From Modestobacter sp. VKM Ac-2984 (GTDB lineage: Bacteria; Actinomycetota; Actinomycetes; Mycobacteriales; Geodermatophilaceae): a stretch of 64,000 nt of DNA. Shown here one piece after another: positions 42,339 through 52,047 of this stretch. The notes under the pieces were generated by a model. The model ran no database searches and was not told the DNA's origin. It was given only the letters and a program-made list of their open reading frames with translations. How positions within the stretch are numbered: position 1 is the first letter of the stretch; each line of letters begins with the position of its first letter. The stretch lies in assembly GCF_026967985.1 (NCBI RefSeq), contig NZ_JAPVBJ010000001.1, positions 310,001 to 374,000 on the forward strand. Direction: 5' to 3'. The position numbers and the translations under genes are program-made.

Positions 42339-43679
42339 GTGTTCCGCAAGAAGAGCTCGACAGAGGTCATCGGGACCGAGTTGCAAGAGGGGTTCGCCCA
42401 CATCGGAGCGGCGGTCACCGAGGCCCGTCGGGCGACGGCGGAGCAGCTCGCCCCCCAGGTGGCAGCCGCGACCAAGGCCGCCCAGAGCGCCTACGCCGCG
42501 GACGTGGCCCCTCGGGTCGGGGCAGCCGTGGCTGTCCTCGCGCCCCAGCTGGACGCGGCCAGGGAGGTGCTCGTCCCGCGGCTGGAGGCGGCACAGAAGA
42601 CGCTCGCGCCGCGCATCGACGCGGCCCAGAAGGCCTACGAGAAGGACCTGGTCCCCCGCCTGGACGCGGCGACCCGAGCCGCCCGGGCCAACCTCGAGGT
42701 GGCGGTGGCCTCTGCGGTCCCGCGGCTCGAGGCCGCCCGCGAGGCCAGCGGCCCGGCGTTCGAGGCCGCTGCCAAGGCGACCCGGGCCAACCTGGAGACG
42801 GCGATCGCCGCCGCGGCACCGCGGATCGAGGCCGCTCGCGGGGCGGCCGGCCCCGCACTGGACAACGCCCGGGCCGGGCTGGCCAGCGGCGTCGAGGCGG
42901 CACGTGCCCAGCTGGACGCCCGCAGCGCCGAGTTCACCGCCGGCGCCGCGACCCTCGGTGCGGCCACCGCGAAGCAGGGCGACAAGGTGCGCCAGGACGC
43001 CACGGCTGCCGCCGAGGCGGCCCGTGCCCAGGCCGCCCTGCGGGTCGCGGCGGTGCGCGCCGCCGCCGAGACCAACCGCAAGGCCGCCGGCAAGAAGGCC
43101 GACAAGCTCGGCAAGAAGGCCGACAAGCTGTCCAAGAAGGCGGCCAAGCGGCGCGCCGAGCTGGAGAAGGCCGCCGGCCGGGCCAGCAAGGAGGCCAGCA
43201 AGCGGACCGCGAAGACCGTCACGTCGGTCAAGCGGCGGGTCGGGGTCGAGCCCACCCCCCGGCGCTGGCCGTGGGTGGTCGGCGTCCTCGCCGTCCTGGC
43301 TGCGGTCGCCGTGGTGCTGCGCAAGACGACGAAGTCGACCGACTCCTGGACCCCGGCGCCGACCGGCGATGGTCCCGTGCCCAGCTACCGAGAGGACCCC
43401 GTGCCCACGTCTCCCAGCACTCCCGCAGGCGGAACCGAGAGCCCCGAGGCCCAGGGCAAGACCGTCTCCACGGCCGAGAACGCCGTCGGGGACGCGACCC
43501 CGCCCGACAGCGACGTGGGCGCGCAGACCGCCCAGCCGGCGTCCGGCTCCGACGAGCCCAGCAACCAGAGCCGGCCGGACTCCGCCACCGGCACGAAGGA
43601 CGCCGGTGACACCCCGTCGAAGACGGCGGGCCCGGCCGACACCCCGTCCAGCCTGGGCAAGATGCCCAGCGAGGACTGA
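42339..43679 (+). CDS. Long coiled-coil membrane protein with lysine-rich segment
   Basis: 446 residues from GTG 42339 with GGAGG seven bases upstream. Residues about 25-235 form an Ala/Arg/Glu coiled-coil with an irregular repeat (AARxxLxPRLEAA-like blocks such as [17 protein letters not shown] and [17 protein letters not shown]). A Lys-rich, histone-like stretch follows ([24 protein letters not shown], about 275-320 in part), then one membrane helix ([18 protein letters not shown], about 333-350) and an acidic Ser/Thr/Pro-rich tail to the end. Topology suggests coiled coil inside, tail outside. No catalytic motif. I recognise no function; possibly a structural link between envelope and nucleoid. 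Adjacent to lipA but with a separate terminator. Confidence 0.8.
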   Translation: MFRKKSSTEVIGTELQEGFAHIGAAVTEARRATAEQLAPQVAAATKAAQSAYAADVAPRVGAAVAVLAPQLDAAREVLVPRLEAAQKTLAPRIDAAQKAYEKDLVPRLDAATRAARANLEVAVASAVPRLEAAREASGPAFEAAAKATRANLETAIAAAAPRIEAARGAAGPALDNARAGLASGVEAARAQLDARSAEFTAGAATLGAATAKQGDKVRQDATAAAEAARAQAALRVAAVRAAAETNRKAAGKKADKLGKKADKLSKKAAKRRAELEKAAGRASKEASKRTAKTVTSVKRRVGVEPTPRRWPWVVGVLAVLAAVAVVLRKTTKSTDSWTPAPTGDGPVPSYREDPVPTSPSTPAGGTESPEAQGKTVSTAENAVGDATPPDSDVGAQTAQPASGSDEPSNQSRPDSATGTKDAGDTPSKTAGPADTPSSLGKMPSED

Positions 43680-43697
43680 TCTCCCGCAGCACCCCGT

Positions 43698-43732
43698 CTC
43701 GAGGGCCCAGCCGATCCGGCTGGGCCCTCGAG
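43698..43732 (+). terminator. Terminator before lipA
   Basis: Perfect 16-bp stem (CTCGAGGGCCCAGCCG) with a three-base ATC loop, 19 bases after the coiled-coil gene's stop. Confidence 0.8.
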
Positions 43733-43769
43733 CCGTCTCCGGGCCCCGGAGCCGCGGCCGGCACGGGAG

Positions 43770-43775
43770 TACCGT
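43770..43775 (+). promoter_or_regulatory. -10 box TACCGT of lipA
   Basis: Ends seven bases before ATG 43783. Confidence 0.6.
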
Positions 43776-43782
43776 GCTGGAC

Positions 43783-44781
43783 ATGAGCCTGGGCATGGAG
43801 GAGGCAGCCACGACTGCAGGGCCGGAGGCCCCGGCGACGTCCTCGCCGATCGAACCGGCCGGCCGCAAGCTGCTGCGCCTGGAGGTCCGCAACAGCCAGA
43901 CGCCGATCGAGCGCAAGCCCGAGTGGATCAAGACCAAGCTCAAGACCGGCCCGGAGTACACCGAGCTGAAGTCGCTGGTGAAGCGCGAGGGCCTGCACAC
44001 GGTGTGCGAGGAGGCCGGCTGTCCCAACATCTACGAGTGCTGGGAGGACCGCGAGGCCACCTTCCTCATCGGCGGCGACCAGTGCACCCGGCGCTGCGAC
44101 TTCTGCCAGATCGACACCGGCAAGCCCGCCGACTTCGACGCCGACGAGCCCCGCCGGGTCGCCGAGAGCGTGGCCACGATGGGCCTGCGCTACGCCACCA
44201 TCACCGGCGTCGCCCGTGACGACCTGCCCGACGGCGGCGCGTGGCTGTACGCCGAGACGGTGCGCCAGATCCACCAGCAGATCCCCGGCTGCGGTGTCGA
44301 GCTGCTCATCCCCGACTTCAACGCCGAGCCCGACCAGCTGGCCGAGGTGTTCTCCTCCCGGCCGGAGGTGCTGGCGCACAACGTGGAGACGGTGCCGCGC
44401 ATCTTCAAGCGGATCCGCCCGGGCTTCCGTTTCGAGCGTTCGCTGTCGGTGATCACCGCGGCCCGCGAGGCCGGGCTGGTCACCAAGTCCAACCTGATCC
44501 TGGGCATGGGCGAGGAGCCGCACGAGGTCGTGGAGACCATGCAGGCGCTGCACGACGCCGGCTGCGACCTGCTCACCATCACGCAGTACCTGCGGCCCAG
44601 CGTCCGGCACCACCCGGTGGTCCGGTGGGTCAAGCCCGACGAGTTCGTCGGCTTCGCCGCCGAGGCCGAGCGGATCGGCTTCCCCGGCGTCCTGGCCGGC
44701 CCGCTGGTGCGCAGCTCCTACCGCGCCGGCCGGCTGTACCAGCAGGCCGCCGAGGCCCGCGGGCTCACCGTCACCCGCTGA
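43783..44781 (+). CDS. lipA: Lipoyl synthase
   Basis: 332 residues from ATG 43783. Radical-SAM enzyme inserting two sulfurs into octanoyl groups on lipoyl domains. The auxiliary cluster motif [12 protein letters not shown] (CxxxxCxxxxxC) and the radical-SAM motif CTRRCDFC are both present, and the C-terminal RSSY contributes the Ser ligand of the auxiliary cluster. Acts after LipB on sucB and glycine-cleavage H protein; the HesB/ErpA protein nearby is the kind of carrier that supplies its clusters. Independent leaderless promoter, no terminator before the DUF4191 gene. Confidence 0.96.
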   Translation: MSLGMEEAATTAGPEAPATSSPIEPAGRKLLRLEVRNSQTPIERKPEWIKTKLKTGPEYTELKSLVKREGLHTVCEEAGCPNIYECWEDREATFLIGGDQCTRRCDFCQIDTGKPADFDADEPRRVAESVATMGLRYATITGVARDDLPDGGAWLYAETVRQIHQQIPGCGVELLIPDFNAEPDQLAEVFSSRPEVLAHNVETVPRIFKRIRPGFRFERSLSVITAAREAGLVTKSNLILGMGEEPHEVVETMQALHDAGCDLLTITQYLRPSVRHHPVVRWVKPDEFVGFAAEAERIGFPGVLAGPLVRSSYRAGRLYQQAAEARGLTVTR

Positions 44782-44853
44782 GTTCGTCGCTCGACCCGCG
44801 ACAGGGGCCCCGCCGCGAGCCCGCGCGTGGCGGGAGGTGACCGGTCCTCGGAC

Positions 44854-44859
44854 TATCCT
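44854..44859 (+). promoter_or_regulatory. -10 box TATCCT of the DUF4191 gene
   Basis: Ends seven bases before ATG 44867. Confidence 0.6.
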
Positions 44860-44866
44860 GGGCCGC

Positions 44867-45730
44867 ATGGCACGCAGCAGGTCCACCGACACCTCCGCCC
44901 CCGCCGGCGCCGCAGGCCGCGGCCCGGCCGGCGCGCCGCCCGGGCGCGGCACCAAGGGCTCGACCGCGGTCGGCGCACCTGCCGCGACGGGCAAGGGCCG
45001 GCGGGGCAAGAAGCCCAAGCTGGGCAAGGACGGGCAGCCGAAGGCCTCGCGGCTGGCCAAGTTGAAGAGCCAGGCCGGGATGATCCGGCAGGCCTACTCG
45101 ATGACGTACAAGAACGACCCGAAGCTGCCCTGGATCATGCTCATCGTCTTCGTGGCGGTGGCCGGCGTGGTCGAACTGGCCGGCATCCTGCTCAGCTCGC
45201 CGTTCCTGTTCCTCCCGTTCGCGATCCTGCTCGGCCTGCTCGGGGCGATGATCGTCTTCGGCCGCCGGGCGCAGGGGTCGGCCTACCGGCAGGTCGAGGG
45301 CCGGCCGGGTGCCGCGTCCTGGGTGCTGGAGGGCATGCGCGGGGACTGGCGGGTCAGCTCTGGCGTCGCCGGCAACCGGGAGCTGGACTCCGTCCACCGC
45401 GTGCTCGGCCGGCCGGGCATCGTGCTCGTGGGTGAGGGCGACCCGCAGCGGGTCCGCAGCCTGATCGCCGCCGAGAAGCGCCGGATCGCCAAGGTCGTCG
45501 GCGACACCCCGATCTACGACGTGACGGTCGGCGACGGCGAGGGCCAGGTGCCGCTGAAGAAGCTCAGCGCCCACGTGATGAAGCTGCCGCGCAACCTGGA
45601 CGGCGGCGAGGTCAACGCCCTGGGCAAGCGGATGTCGGCACTGGGTGGCCCGCGCCCGCCGGTGCCGGGTGGGCCGCTCCCCGGCGGCCGGCAGATGTCG
45701 GTCAGCCAGCGGCAGGTCCGCCGCCGCTGA
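44867..45730 (+). CDS. DUF4191 membrane protein
   Basis: 287 residues from ATG 44867. A basic Gly/Ala/Lys-rich N-terminus (about 1-65; GKGRRGKKPKLGKDGQPKASR) precedes conserved MIRQAYSMTYKNDPKLPWIM, two membrane helices (about 90-108 and 114-132) and a cytoplasmic domain with GAASWVLEGMRGDWRVSSGVAGNRELDSVHRVLGRPGIVLVGEG. The same GKGRxxxK type of basic phrase is found in the DUF3043 protein. Follows lipA as Rv2219 does. Function unknown. Confidence 0.88.
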   Translation: MARSRSTDTSAPAGAAGRGPAGAPPGRGTKGSTAVGAPAATGKGRRGKKPKLGKDGQPKASRLAKLKSQAGMIRQAYSMTYKNDPKLPWIMLIVFVAVAGVVELAGILLSSPFLFLPFAILLGLLGAMIVFGRRAQGSAYRQVEGRPGAASWVLEGMRGDWRVSSGVAGNRELDSVHRVLGRPGIVLVGEGDPQRVRSLIAAEKRRIAKVVGDTPIYDVTVGDGEGQVPLKKLSAHVMKLPRNLDGGEVNALGKRMSALGGPRPPVPGGPLPGGRQMSVSQRQVRRR

Positions 45731-45747
45731 GCCGCTCCCCACGCACC

Positions 45748-45787
45748 GCAGAACGCCCCCGAGCCGGTCGGCTCGGGGGCGTTCTGC
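45748..45787. terminator. Bidirectional hairpin between DUF4191 and RDD genes
   Basis: Perfect 18-bp stem (GCAGAACGCCCCCGAGCC) with GGTC loop between converging genes. Confidence 0.8.
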
Positions 45788-45809
45788 GTGTCCGGGGGGG
45801 CGAGCGGGG

Positions 45810-46229
45810 TCAGTCGCGGATGACCGCGGTCCCGGTCCACCGGTCGTGCAGGCCGCGGCCGTCGACGTCGACGACCAGCGCCGGGACCAGCAGGATGAGC
45901 AGCCCGGTGCGCACCACCGCCCGCCAGAGCGGGAGTCGCCGCTCCGCCTCCGGGTGGGCCAGCCGCAGACCGAGCAGACGCATGCCCGGCGTCTGGCCGG
46001 CCAGCACGAGGAAGACCACGGTGATCAACGCGAAGGCCAGCAGGCTCCAGTTGCGGGGCAGCTGCGGTGCGGTGAACAGTCCGGCGATCAGCGCCGCGGC
46101 CAGCGCGTCGACGGCGAAGGCGACGACCCGCTGCCCGAAGGACGCCAGCGAGCCGGGGCCGGTGCCGGGCAGCCCCAGTGCGGCGCCCCGGGGGCGCTCC
46201 TGAGAGGGTTGAGCGTCGTCGCCGGCCAC
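45810..46229 (-). CDS. RDD family membrane protein
   Basis: 139 residues from GTG 46229; the longer open frame is rejected because TACGCT stands six bases before this codon. Contains the RDD pattern: FGQRVVAFAVDALAAALIAG with Arg and Asp, and GQTPGMRLLGLRLAH, and a C-terminal Asp in LVVDVDGRGLHDRWTGT. Two to three membrane helices. Possibly a small transporter or channel; matches Rv2219A. Divergent from glnA1 with the GlnR box between them. Confidence 0.88.
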   Translation of the reverse strand: MAGDDAQPSQERPRGAALGLPGTGPGSLASFGQRVVAFAVDALAAALIAGLFTAPQLPRNWSLLAFALITVVFLVLAGQTPGMRLLGLRLAHPEAERRLPLWRAVVRTGLLILLVPALVVDVDGRGLHDRWTGTAVIRD

Positions 46230-46235
46230 TCCCCC

Positions 46236-46241
46236 AGCGTA
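46236..46241 (-). promoter_or_regulatory. -10 box TACGCT of the RDD gene
   Basis: Ends six bases before GTG 46229 on the minus strand. Confidence 0.55.
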
Positions 46242-46323
46242 GTGAAAGGACCTCCTGCCTCTCGCCACTCGCACGCTCGCAGCGGGTGACGGCAGGAGAC
46301 CGACGCGACACGCCAGGGGCGGT

Positions 46324-46361
46324 GTTACCGCGACGAAACACAAGAGACACCCCGGAGCAAC
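46324..46361 (+). promoter_or_regulatory. GlnR operator upstream of glnA1
   Basis: GTTAC-n6-GAAAC-n6-GACAC-n6-GCAAC, i.e. two adjacent copies of the GTnAC-n6-GaAAC GlnR box with exact six-base spacers, the first perfect and the second with two deviations. It lies 50-87 bases before the start codon. GlnR activates nitrogen assimilation genes in actinobacteria under nitrogen limitation. Confidence 0.78.
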
Positions 46362-46371
46362 CCCGCACTCG

Positions 46372-46377
46372 TAACTT
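46372..46377 (+). promoter_or_regulatory. Possible -10 box TAACTT of glnA1
   Basis: Ten bases downstream of the GlnR operator and 33 before the ATG, the correct order for an activator-dependent promoter; no recognisable -35, which GlnR could replace. Confidence 0.4.
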
Positions 46378-46410
46378 GCGGGTGGCTTTCCGTCCACTCC
46401 CGGAGGATCG

Positions 46411-47844
46411 ATGTTCAACAGTCCCGAAGAGGTCACCGCTTACATCCGCGACAACGACGTGAAGTTCGTCGACGTCCGGTTCTGCGACCTGCCTGGCGTC
46501 ATGCAGCACTTCACCATCCCCGCGGAGACCTTCGGGCCTGACACCTTCGCCGACGGCCTGGGCTTCGACGGCTCGTCCATCCGCGGGTTCCAGGCGATCA
46601 ACGAGTCCGACATGCTGCTGCTGCCCGACGCGAGCAGCGCCTACCTCGACCCGTTCCGCATCCACAAGACGCTGAACATCAACTTCTTCATCCACGACCC
46701 GATCACGCGCGAGGCCTACAGCCGCGACCCGCGCAACGTGGCGAAGAAGGCCGAGGCCTACCTGGCGGCCAGCGGCATCGCCGACACCGCGTACTTCGGC
46801 CCCGAGGCCGAGTTCTACGTCTTCGACTCGGTGCGGCACAACACCTCGATCAACGAGGGCTACTACCACATCGACGCGGTCGAGGGCTCCTGGAACACCG
46901 GCTCGCTCACCGGCGAGAACGGCGGCCCCAACCTGGGGTACAAGACCCGGCCCAAGGGCGGCTACTTCCCCGTCGAGCCCTACGACCACCAGAGCGACCT
47001 GCGCTCGACGATGATGGTGAACCTGGCCAACGCCGGGCTCGAGCTCGAGCGTGGTCACCACGAGGTCGGCACCGGCGGCCAGGCGGAGATCAACTACAAG
47101 TTCGACACCCTGCTGCGCTCGGCCGACAGCCTGATGCTCTTCAAGTACATCGTGAAGAACACCGCCTGGGCAGCCGGCAAGTCGGCCACCTTCATGCCGA
47201 AGCCGCTGTTCGGCGACAACGGCTCGGGCATGCACTGCCACCAGAGCCTCTGGAAGGACGGCGAGCCGCTCTTCCACGCCGAGACCGGCTACGCCGGGCT
47301 GTCCGACATGGCGCGGCACTACATCGGTGGCCTGCTGGCCCACGCCCCGTCGCTGCTGGCCTTCACCAACCCGACGGTCAACAGCTACCACCGGCTGGTG
47401 CCCGGCTACGAGGCGCCGATCAACCTGGTCTACTCCGCGCGCAACCGGTCGGCGTGCACGCGCATCCCGATCTCCGGCGACAGCCCGAAGGCCAAGCGCA
47501 TCGAGTTCCGGGTGCCCGACCCGTCGGCCAACCCCTACCTCGCCTTCTCGGCGATGCTGATGGCCGGCCTCGACGGCGTCAAGAACAAGATCGAGCCCCC
47601 GGCACCGATCGACAAGGACCTCTACGAGCTGCCGCCCGAGGAGGCCCTCGGCATCGAGAAGGTGCCGGCGTCGCTGGACGCGGTGCTCGACCGGCTCGAG
47701 GTCGACCACGACTACCTGCTCGACGGTGGCGTGTTCACCTCCGACCTGATCGAGACCTGGATCGAGTACAAGCGGGAGAACGAGATCGACCCGATCCGGC
47801 TCCGCCCGCACCCGCACGAGTTCGCGATGTACTACGACATCTGA
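46411..47844 (+). CDS. glnA: Type I glutamine synthetase
   Basis: 477 residues; GGAGGA three bases before ATG. Dodecameric GSI-beta: N-terminal [27 protein letters not shown], metal ligands in [10 protein letters not shown] and [20 protein letters not shown] loop [18 protein letters not shown], and the adenylylation site Tyr405 in [11 protein letters not shown]. The presence of glnE 8.7 kb away fits adenylyl regulation. In mycobacteria it is glnA1 (Rv2220). Main ammonium-assimilating enzyme. Upstream GlnR operator predicts nitrogen-dependent transcription; a hairpin terminates it at 47878. Confidence 0.96.
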   Translation: MFNSPEEVTAYIRDNDVKFVDVRFCDLPGVMQHFTIPAETFGPDTFADGLGFDGSSIRGFQAINESDMLLLPDASSAYLDPFRIHKTLNINFFIHDPITREAYSRDPRNVAKKAEAYLAASGIADTAYFGPEAEFYVFDSVRHNTSINEGYYHIDAVEGSWNTGSLTGENGGPNLGYKTRPKGGYFPVEPYDHQSDLRSTMMVNLANAGLELERGHHEVGTGGQAEINYKFDTLLRSADSLMLFKYIVKNTAWAAGKSATFMPKPLFGDNGSGMHCHQSLWKDGEPLFHAETGYAGLSDMARHYIGGLLAHAPSLLAFTNPTVNSYHRLVPGYEAPINLVYSARNRSACTRIPISGDSPKAKRIEFRVPDPSANPYLAFSAMLMAGLDGVKNKIEPPAPIDKDLYELPPEEALGIEKVPASLDAVLDRLEVDHDYLLDGGVFTSDLIETWIEYKRENEIDPIRLRPHPHEFAMYYDI

Positions 47845-47877
47845 TCGACGGGGCCGTCACCGGCCCTGACCTGTAGG

Positions 47878-47920
47878 ACAGCGCAGCCCCCGACCGGTTC
47901 CCCGGCGGGGGCTGCGCTGT
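47878..47920. terminator. Hairpin between glnA1 and the GAF-EAL gene
   Basis: 15-bp arms (ACAGCGCAGCCCCCG) with a 13-base loop between converging stops. Confidence 0.75.
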
Positions 47921-47942
47921 TCGTGGGGTCACCTCGCTCCGC

Positions 47943-49181
47943 TCACCCGGCCGTCGCGGGCACCGTCGGGTCCTCCGCAGAGGTCCGGGCGCGTGGCACC
48001 TGCACCGTCGGTGCGGCGACCGCGGCACCGGGGTCCTCGGGGCGGCCGAAGTGCCAGCCCTGACCGAGGTCCACCCCGAGGCCACGGAGCACCGCCGCCT
48101 CGGGGGCGGTCTCGATGCCCTCGGCCACGACGCCCGCCCCGCAGCCGTGCCCGAACTCGACGAGGGAGGCGACCAGCCGGGTGAGCACCGGGTCGGTGTC
48201 GACGCCGGAGACGATGCTGCGGTCCAGCTTGATCACGTCCGGTGCGGTGATGACGATGTGCCGCAACGAGGAGAACCCGGCGCCGACGTCGTCGATGGCC
48301 AGCCGCATCCCACGGGCACGGAACGGGCCGAGCACGGCGGCCAGGGCGGCGTAGTCCGCCACCTGGTCGTGCTCGGACAGCTCGAGCAGCACCCGGTCCA
48401 GCGGCAGGGTCTCCATCAGCGCCGCGAACTCCGGCTGCACCAGCGTCGCCGGGGAGACGTTCATCGCGACGTACCCCTCGACGACGCCCAGGTGGTCCGC
48501 CGCCCGGCGCAGCGCCAGCAGCTCCAGCTCGTGACCCAGCCCCACGCTGTGCGCCTCCTCGAAGCACACGTCCGGCGCCTTCCCCCACGCTGCCGGGAAC
48601 CGGCTGAGCGCCTCGGACCCGACCCGCAGCCCGGTGGCCAGGTCGACGATCGGCTGCAGGAGGACGACCGGTCCCCCGCCGGAGACCACCGGCTCCAGTC
48701 GGCCCAGCAGCTCGCTCCGCCGCTCCCGCTCGCGCACCGAGGGCTCGATGAGCACCGCCGCCGCCGAGGCGAGCACGGTCATCAGCGACTGGTCCCGCTT
48801 GGTGAGCCCCTTGTCCGTGGTGAGGCCGGCCGCGCAGAACGTGCCGTAGAGCTCGCCGTCGCTCAGCACGACGGGCACGGAGACGAAGCTGCGGATCCTC
48901 GGCATCCGGGCGGCCGGCAACGCCATCGCCACCGGGTGCTGCCGGACATCGGGGATCACCGCCGGCAGCTCGCCGTCCAGGATGGCCTGGCAGAAGGTCT
49001 CCTCCTGGCGCTGCTGGTTGCCCTCCTGGAACAGGAAGGGCACCGAGGACTCGACGACCTCCAGGTGCTGGGTCGTGCCGTCCAGCCGGCTGAGGAAGGC
49101 CACGGAGAGCTGCAGCGACTCCTTCGCGGTCCGGAGCAGCTCGGCGACCTTCTGGTCGGCTTCCGACCGTCTCTTCTTCAC
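47943..49181 (-). CDS. GAF-EAL cyclic-di-GMP phosphodiesterase
   Basis: 412 residues from GTG 49181, five bases after GAGGAG (a GTG two codons earlier overlaps it). A GAF domain (about 25-150) is followed by an EAL domain (about 165-390). The catalytic set looks complete: EALSR, MNVSPATL, LELSEHD, IDDVGAGFSS, IKLDRSIV, VAEGIE and QGWHFGRP. It should hydrolyse c-di-GMP under control of a small-molecule signal sensed by GAF. No GGDEF partner and no membrane segment. First gene of the 8-kb accessory block; diverges from an alpha/beta hydrolase with a 117-base gap. Confidence 0.9.
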   Translation of the reverse strand: MKKRRSEADQKVAELLRTAKESLQLSVAFLSRLDGTTQHLEVVESSVPFLFQEGNQQRQEETFCQAILDGELPAVIPDVRQHPVAMALPAARMPRIRSFVSVPVVLSDGELYGTFCAAGLTTDKGLTKRDQSLMTVLASAAAVLIEPSVRERERRSELLGRLEPVVSGGGPVVLLQPIVDLATGLRVGSEALSRFPAAWGKAPDVCFEEAHSVGLGHELELLALRRAADHLGVVEGYVAMNVSPATLVQPEFAALMETLPLDRVLLELSEHDQVADYAALAAVLGPFRARGMRLAIDDVGAGFSSLRHIVITAPDVIKLDRSIVSGVDTDPVLTRLVASLVEFGHGCGAGVVAEGIETAPEAAVLRGLGVDLGQGWHFGRPEDPGAAVAAPTVQVPRARTSAEDPTVPATAG

Positions 49182-49298
49182 GTTCACTCCTCGTGGCCTG
49201 TACCGGTCTCATCGGCTGGTCCAGGCCACAGCTGTAGCCGCGCGCCGGAACTGGTCCGACCGCGCATCGACCGGGTCCTGACGGGCACTGAGGTGGGC

Positions 49299-50132
49299 AT
49301 GGACCTGCCGATCGGAGAGACCCAGCTCGTCCCCGTGGACGACGACGCGATGAACGTCTGGACGGCCGGGGAGGACGGACCCACCGTCCTGCTCGTCCAC
49401 GGGATACCGACCAACCACCGGCTCTGGTGGGACGTCGTCCCGGCCGTGGCGCAGCGGGCCCGGGTGCTGGCCGTGGACATGGCCGGCTACGGCGACTCCC
49501 CCGCACCCGACGGCCAGCCGGTGGACCTCGCGGCCCAGGCCGCCCGGTTGCTCGGGCTGCTCGACGCCCTGGACCTGGACCGGGTGATCGTGGTGGGACA
49601 CGACCTGGGCGGCGGCGTGGCGCAGATCCTCGCCACGACGGCGAGCACACGGGTCGCCGGCCTGGGCGTCGTCGACGGCGTCTGCTACGACGCGTGGCCG
49701 GTGCCGCTGGTCCGGGCGATGAAGGCCGGCTGGCCGCTGATCCGGCAGCTGCCCCCCGCAGCCCTGGGGACGGCGTTGCGGCCCGCGCTGCGCACGCTGT
49801 TCGCCCACCAGGAGCGTGCGACGCCCTTCCTGGACCGGTTCGTCGAGCCCTGGGAGCGGCCGGACGGGCCCCGTCTGCTGAGCCGACACCTGCGCTCCCT
49901 GGACTCCGTGTACACCCAGACGGTGGCCCCGTTCCTGTCGCGCCTCACCGTCCCGGCCGAGGTCGTGTGGGGCCGGCAGGACCACCAGCTGAAGCCCGAG
50001 CACGGCCAGCGGCTGGCCGACGACCTGCCCGGTGCCCGGCTCACCTGGGTCGAGGACGCCAGTCACTTCGTCCCGGCCGACCGCCCGGACGTGGTGGCGG
50101 AGGCGGTGCTGCGGCTGGTCGACCGCGTCTGA
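49299..50132 (+). CDS. Alpha/beta hydrolase, haloalkane dehalogenase/epoxide hydrolase-like
   Basis: 277 residues from ATG 49299 with GAGGTG close upstream. Oxyanion [12 protein letters not shown] motif, nucleophile elbow [12 protein letters not shown] in which the nucleophile is Asp, and final catalytic His in [13 protein letters not shown]. An Asp nucleophile points to epoxide hydrolase, dehalogenase or fluoroacetate dehalogenase chemistry and not a serine esterase. The cap region (about 150-200) is Leu/Ala-rich. Single gene; divergent from GAF-EAL and convergent with the AMIN-like gene through a hairpin. Substrate unknown. Confidence 0.87.
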   Translation: MDLPIGETQLVPVDDDAMNVWTAGEDGPTVLLVHGIPTNHRLWWDVVPAVAQRARVLAVDMAGYGDSPAPDGQPVDLAAQAARLLGLLDALDLDRVIVVGHDLGGGVAQILATTASTRVAGLGVVDGVCYDAWPVPLVRAMKAGWPLIRQLPPAALGTALRPALRTLFAHQERATPFLDRFVEPWERPDGPRLLSRHLRSLDSVYTQTVAPFLSRLTVPAEVVWGRQDHQLKPEHGQRLADDLPGARLTWVEDASHFVPADRPDVVAEAVLRLVDRV

Positions 50133-50145
50133 CCTCGCACGGAGA

Positions 50146-50175
50146 ACGGCCCGCCTCCTCGTGGAGGCGGGCCGT
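50146..50175. terminator. Hairpin after the alpha/beta hydrolase gene
   Basis: Perfect 13-bp stem (ACGGCCCGCCTCC) with TCGT loop between converging genes. Confidence 0.8.
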
Positions 50176-50214
50176 CACCCGTCTGGTGGTCAGGCCGGTC
50201 AGCCGGTTCCGCGA

Positions 50215-51774
50215 TCAGCCCTGGCCGCCGGCCGTGATGTCCAGGGTGTGCACCATGTGGTCGAGGACCCGGACGTTGCGCTCGTAGTCGAACTCGGGCA
50301 GCCCCACGGTGTTCACCACCAGCGTGGCCGGGCCGTCCGGACCACCGGCACCCAGGTCGATCAGGTAGGTCGTGATCGGGGTGCCCTCGGGCCACAGGCC
50401 CTCACCGGTCGAGGTGCGCTGGACCCGGACGCCCTGCCGCCCGTCGACGATGGTGCCGCTGCGGCTCTCCTCGGCACCCTCCTGCGGCGCGCTGGCCCGG
50501 GCGTACGGGACCGGCTCCACCGAGGCGGAGATCGGCGCCGTCCGGACGTCGGTGCCCTCGGTCAGGGTGAACGGCTCAGGAGCGAACCGCGAGCAGGGCG
50601 GCAGCACGTCACCGGCGTTGGTCGACCACGACCCGGGGTAGCTGATCGCGAAACCGTCCGGGTGCTCGCACCGGTCGCCCAGGTCGACCGGCGGCAGCCC
50701 GTCCTGGGCCAGCACGTCGACGACGATGCGCTGCGGCGAGGAGAGCCGGGAGACCGCGAACGGCCGCTCCGCGTCGAGCCCGGCGAAGAACGTGTACTGG
50801 CCCTCGAAGAGGGTGTCCTCCACCAGGGTCTGCAGCACCGATGCCCCGGGCACCTGCTGACGATCCGGACCGTCCCAGGGCTGCACGCCCTCCGGGGCGT
50901 CGGCGGGGAGTGCGATGTTGGTCAGGGTGATGCCCAGGACGGCGTCCCCCGGCACGTCGATGGGCGCCCCGGAGCCCTGGGCCCGCGGGTCGTCGGTGTA
51001 CCCGACCTGCCAGCCGGCCTCGCCCTCACCGGCGACCTCGAAGACGATCCGGTCGAAACCGGGGTGGGCCCCCAGTCGGACGTCGGTGACCGCCACCGGT
51101 TCCCCGGATCCGGAGACCACGGAGTCCGCGACGTCCCCGGCCCCGATCGGCTCGATCGACTCCGCCGGCTCCTGGTACAGGTCCACGACCAGCCGGGTCG
51201 GGTCCTCCAGCACGGCGACGCCGAAGGGGACGCGCTGCTCCAACCCGATCGTCCAGGCCAGCTGGCCCTCGAAGTCGCCGGTCTCGACCACCTCGGTGAC
51301 GACGGCACCGTCGGACGGGGCGACCCGGTCAGGACCGGTGTAGGTCTCCCGCGGCTCGGAGCCGGTCAGGTCCACGCCGCTGGCGGGCGCGACCCGCACC
51401 TCGAGGAACGCCTGACCGGGCACCGCGACCTCGGCGCCGGAGCCGTCCTCGGTGATCGGGGGCTCGACGTAGGACACCCGGTACCCGGGCACCGCGTCGC
51501 CGGCGAACTCCAGCACCACGCGGTCGAAACCGTCGTGCCCAGCGGTCCGCACGTCGGTCAGGTACGCCGTCGGCCCGGTCACGTCAGGGAAGCCGCCCGC
51601 CTGCACCGGGTCCGTGCCCGGCGTGCCCACGGGTTGGAGCCCGGTCGGCGGCGCCTGCTCCCCGGCGGATGGCGCCGGGGTGGGTGGCGCGGGCTGCGGT
51701 GCGGTGGTGGCACCGCCCACCAGCCCGCTGGCCGTCAGCAGCACAGCGGAGGAGAGCGCGAGGAAGGTGTTCAT
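50215..51774 (-). CDS. Secreted protein with two AMIN-like domains
   Basis: 519 residues from ATG 51774. Signal peptide (about 1-21, [21 protein letters not shown]) and a Pro/Ala linker, then two homologous modules: [20 protein letters not shown] (about 72-195) and [20 protein letters not shown] (about 215-330), each ending in a VVDLY- or VVDVL-type strand, as in actinobacterial AMIN-like proteins. The last third (about 350-519) is another domain with a [16 protein letters not shown] start, resembling PsbP-like/lipoprotein folds, and one Cys pair. AMIN-type domains bind peptidoglycan or envelope components; role here unknown. No lipobox. No clear ribosome site. Confidence 0.82.
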   Translation of the reverse strand: MNTFLALSSAVLLTASGLVGGATTAPQPAPPTPAPSAGEQAPPTGLQPVGTPGTDPVQAGGFPDVTGPTAYLTDVRTAGHDGFDRVVLEFAGDAVPGYRVSYVEPPITEDGSGAEVAVPGQAFLEVRVAPASGVDLTGSEPRETYTGPDRVAPSDGAVVTEVVETGDFEGQLAWTIGLEQRVPFGVAVLEDPTRLVVDLYQEPAESIEPIGAGDVADSVVSGSGEPVAVTDVRLGAHPGFDRIVFEVAGEGEAGWQVGYTDDPRAQGSGAPIDVPGDAVLGITLTNIALPADAPEGVQPWDGPDRQQVPGASVLQTLVEDTLFEGQYTFFAGLDAERPFAVSRLSSPQRIVVDVLAQDGLPPVDLGDRCEHPDGFAISYPGSWSTNAGDVLPPCSRFAPEPFTLTEGTDVRTAPISASVEPVPYARASAPQEGAEESRSGTIVDGRQGVRVQRTSTGEGLWPEGTPITTYLIDLGAGGPDGPATLVVNTVGLPEFDYERNVRVLDHMVHTLDITAGGQG

Positions 51775-52047
51775 GAGACAGACCCCGATCCGATCGTGGT
51801 TGTGTCGTCCATGTCTTGTGGCCCTTGCCACCCGACACGGCCGCAAACATCGATCCGGCACGTGTTCGGACGCGACCGGGCGACCGCGGACTGGGCGGCA
51901 CACGACCGGGTTGTCCCCCGGCTCAACTGCCGCCGTGACCTGCCGATGTCCATGACGAGCTGGCCGACCACTGCTGGGGTCCGGGGCAGCCCAGCACGCC
52001 GCCGCGGACCCCGCGGGCCGGCGCCGAGCCGGCGATGGAGGACATGG

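Noticed and set aside
50032-52047. Plus-strand frame extending upstream of the GAF-MCP gene
   Set aside because: It is antisense to the AMIN-like gene; GGAGG and the protein family both place the start at 52048.
51775-52047. c-di-GMP riboswitch between the AMIN-like and GAF-MCP genes
   Set aside because: I looked for GEMM-type conserved blocks because of the signalling genes nearby and found none.
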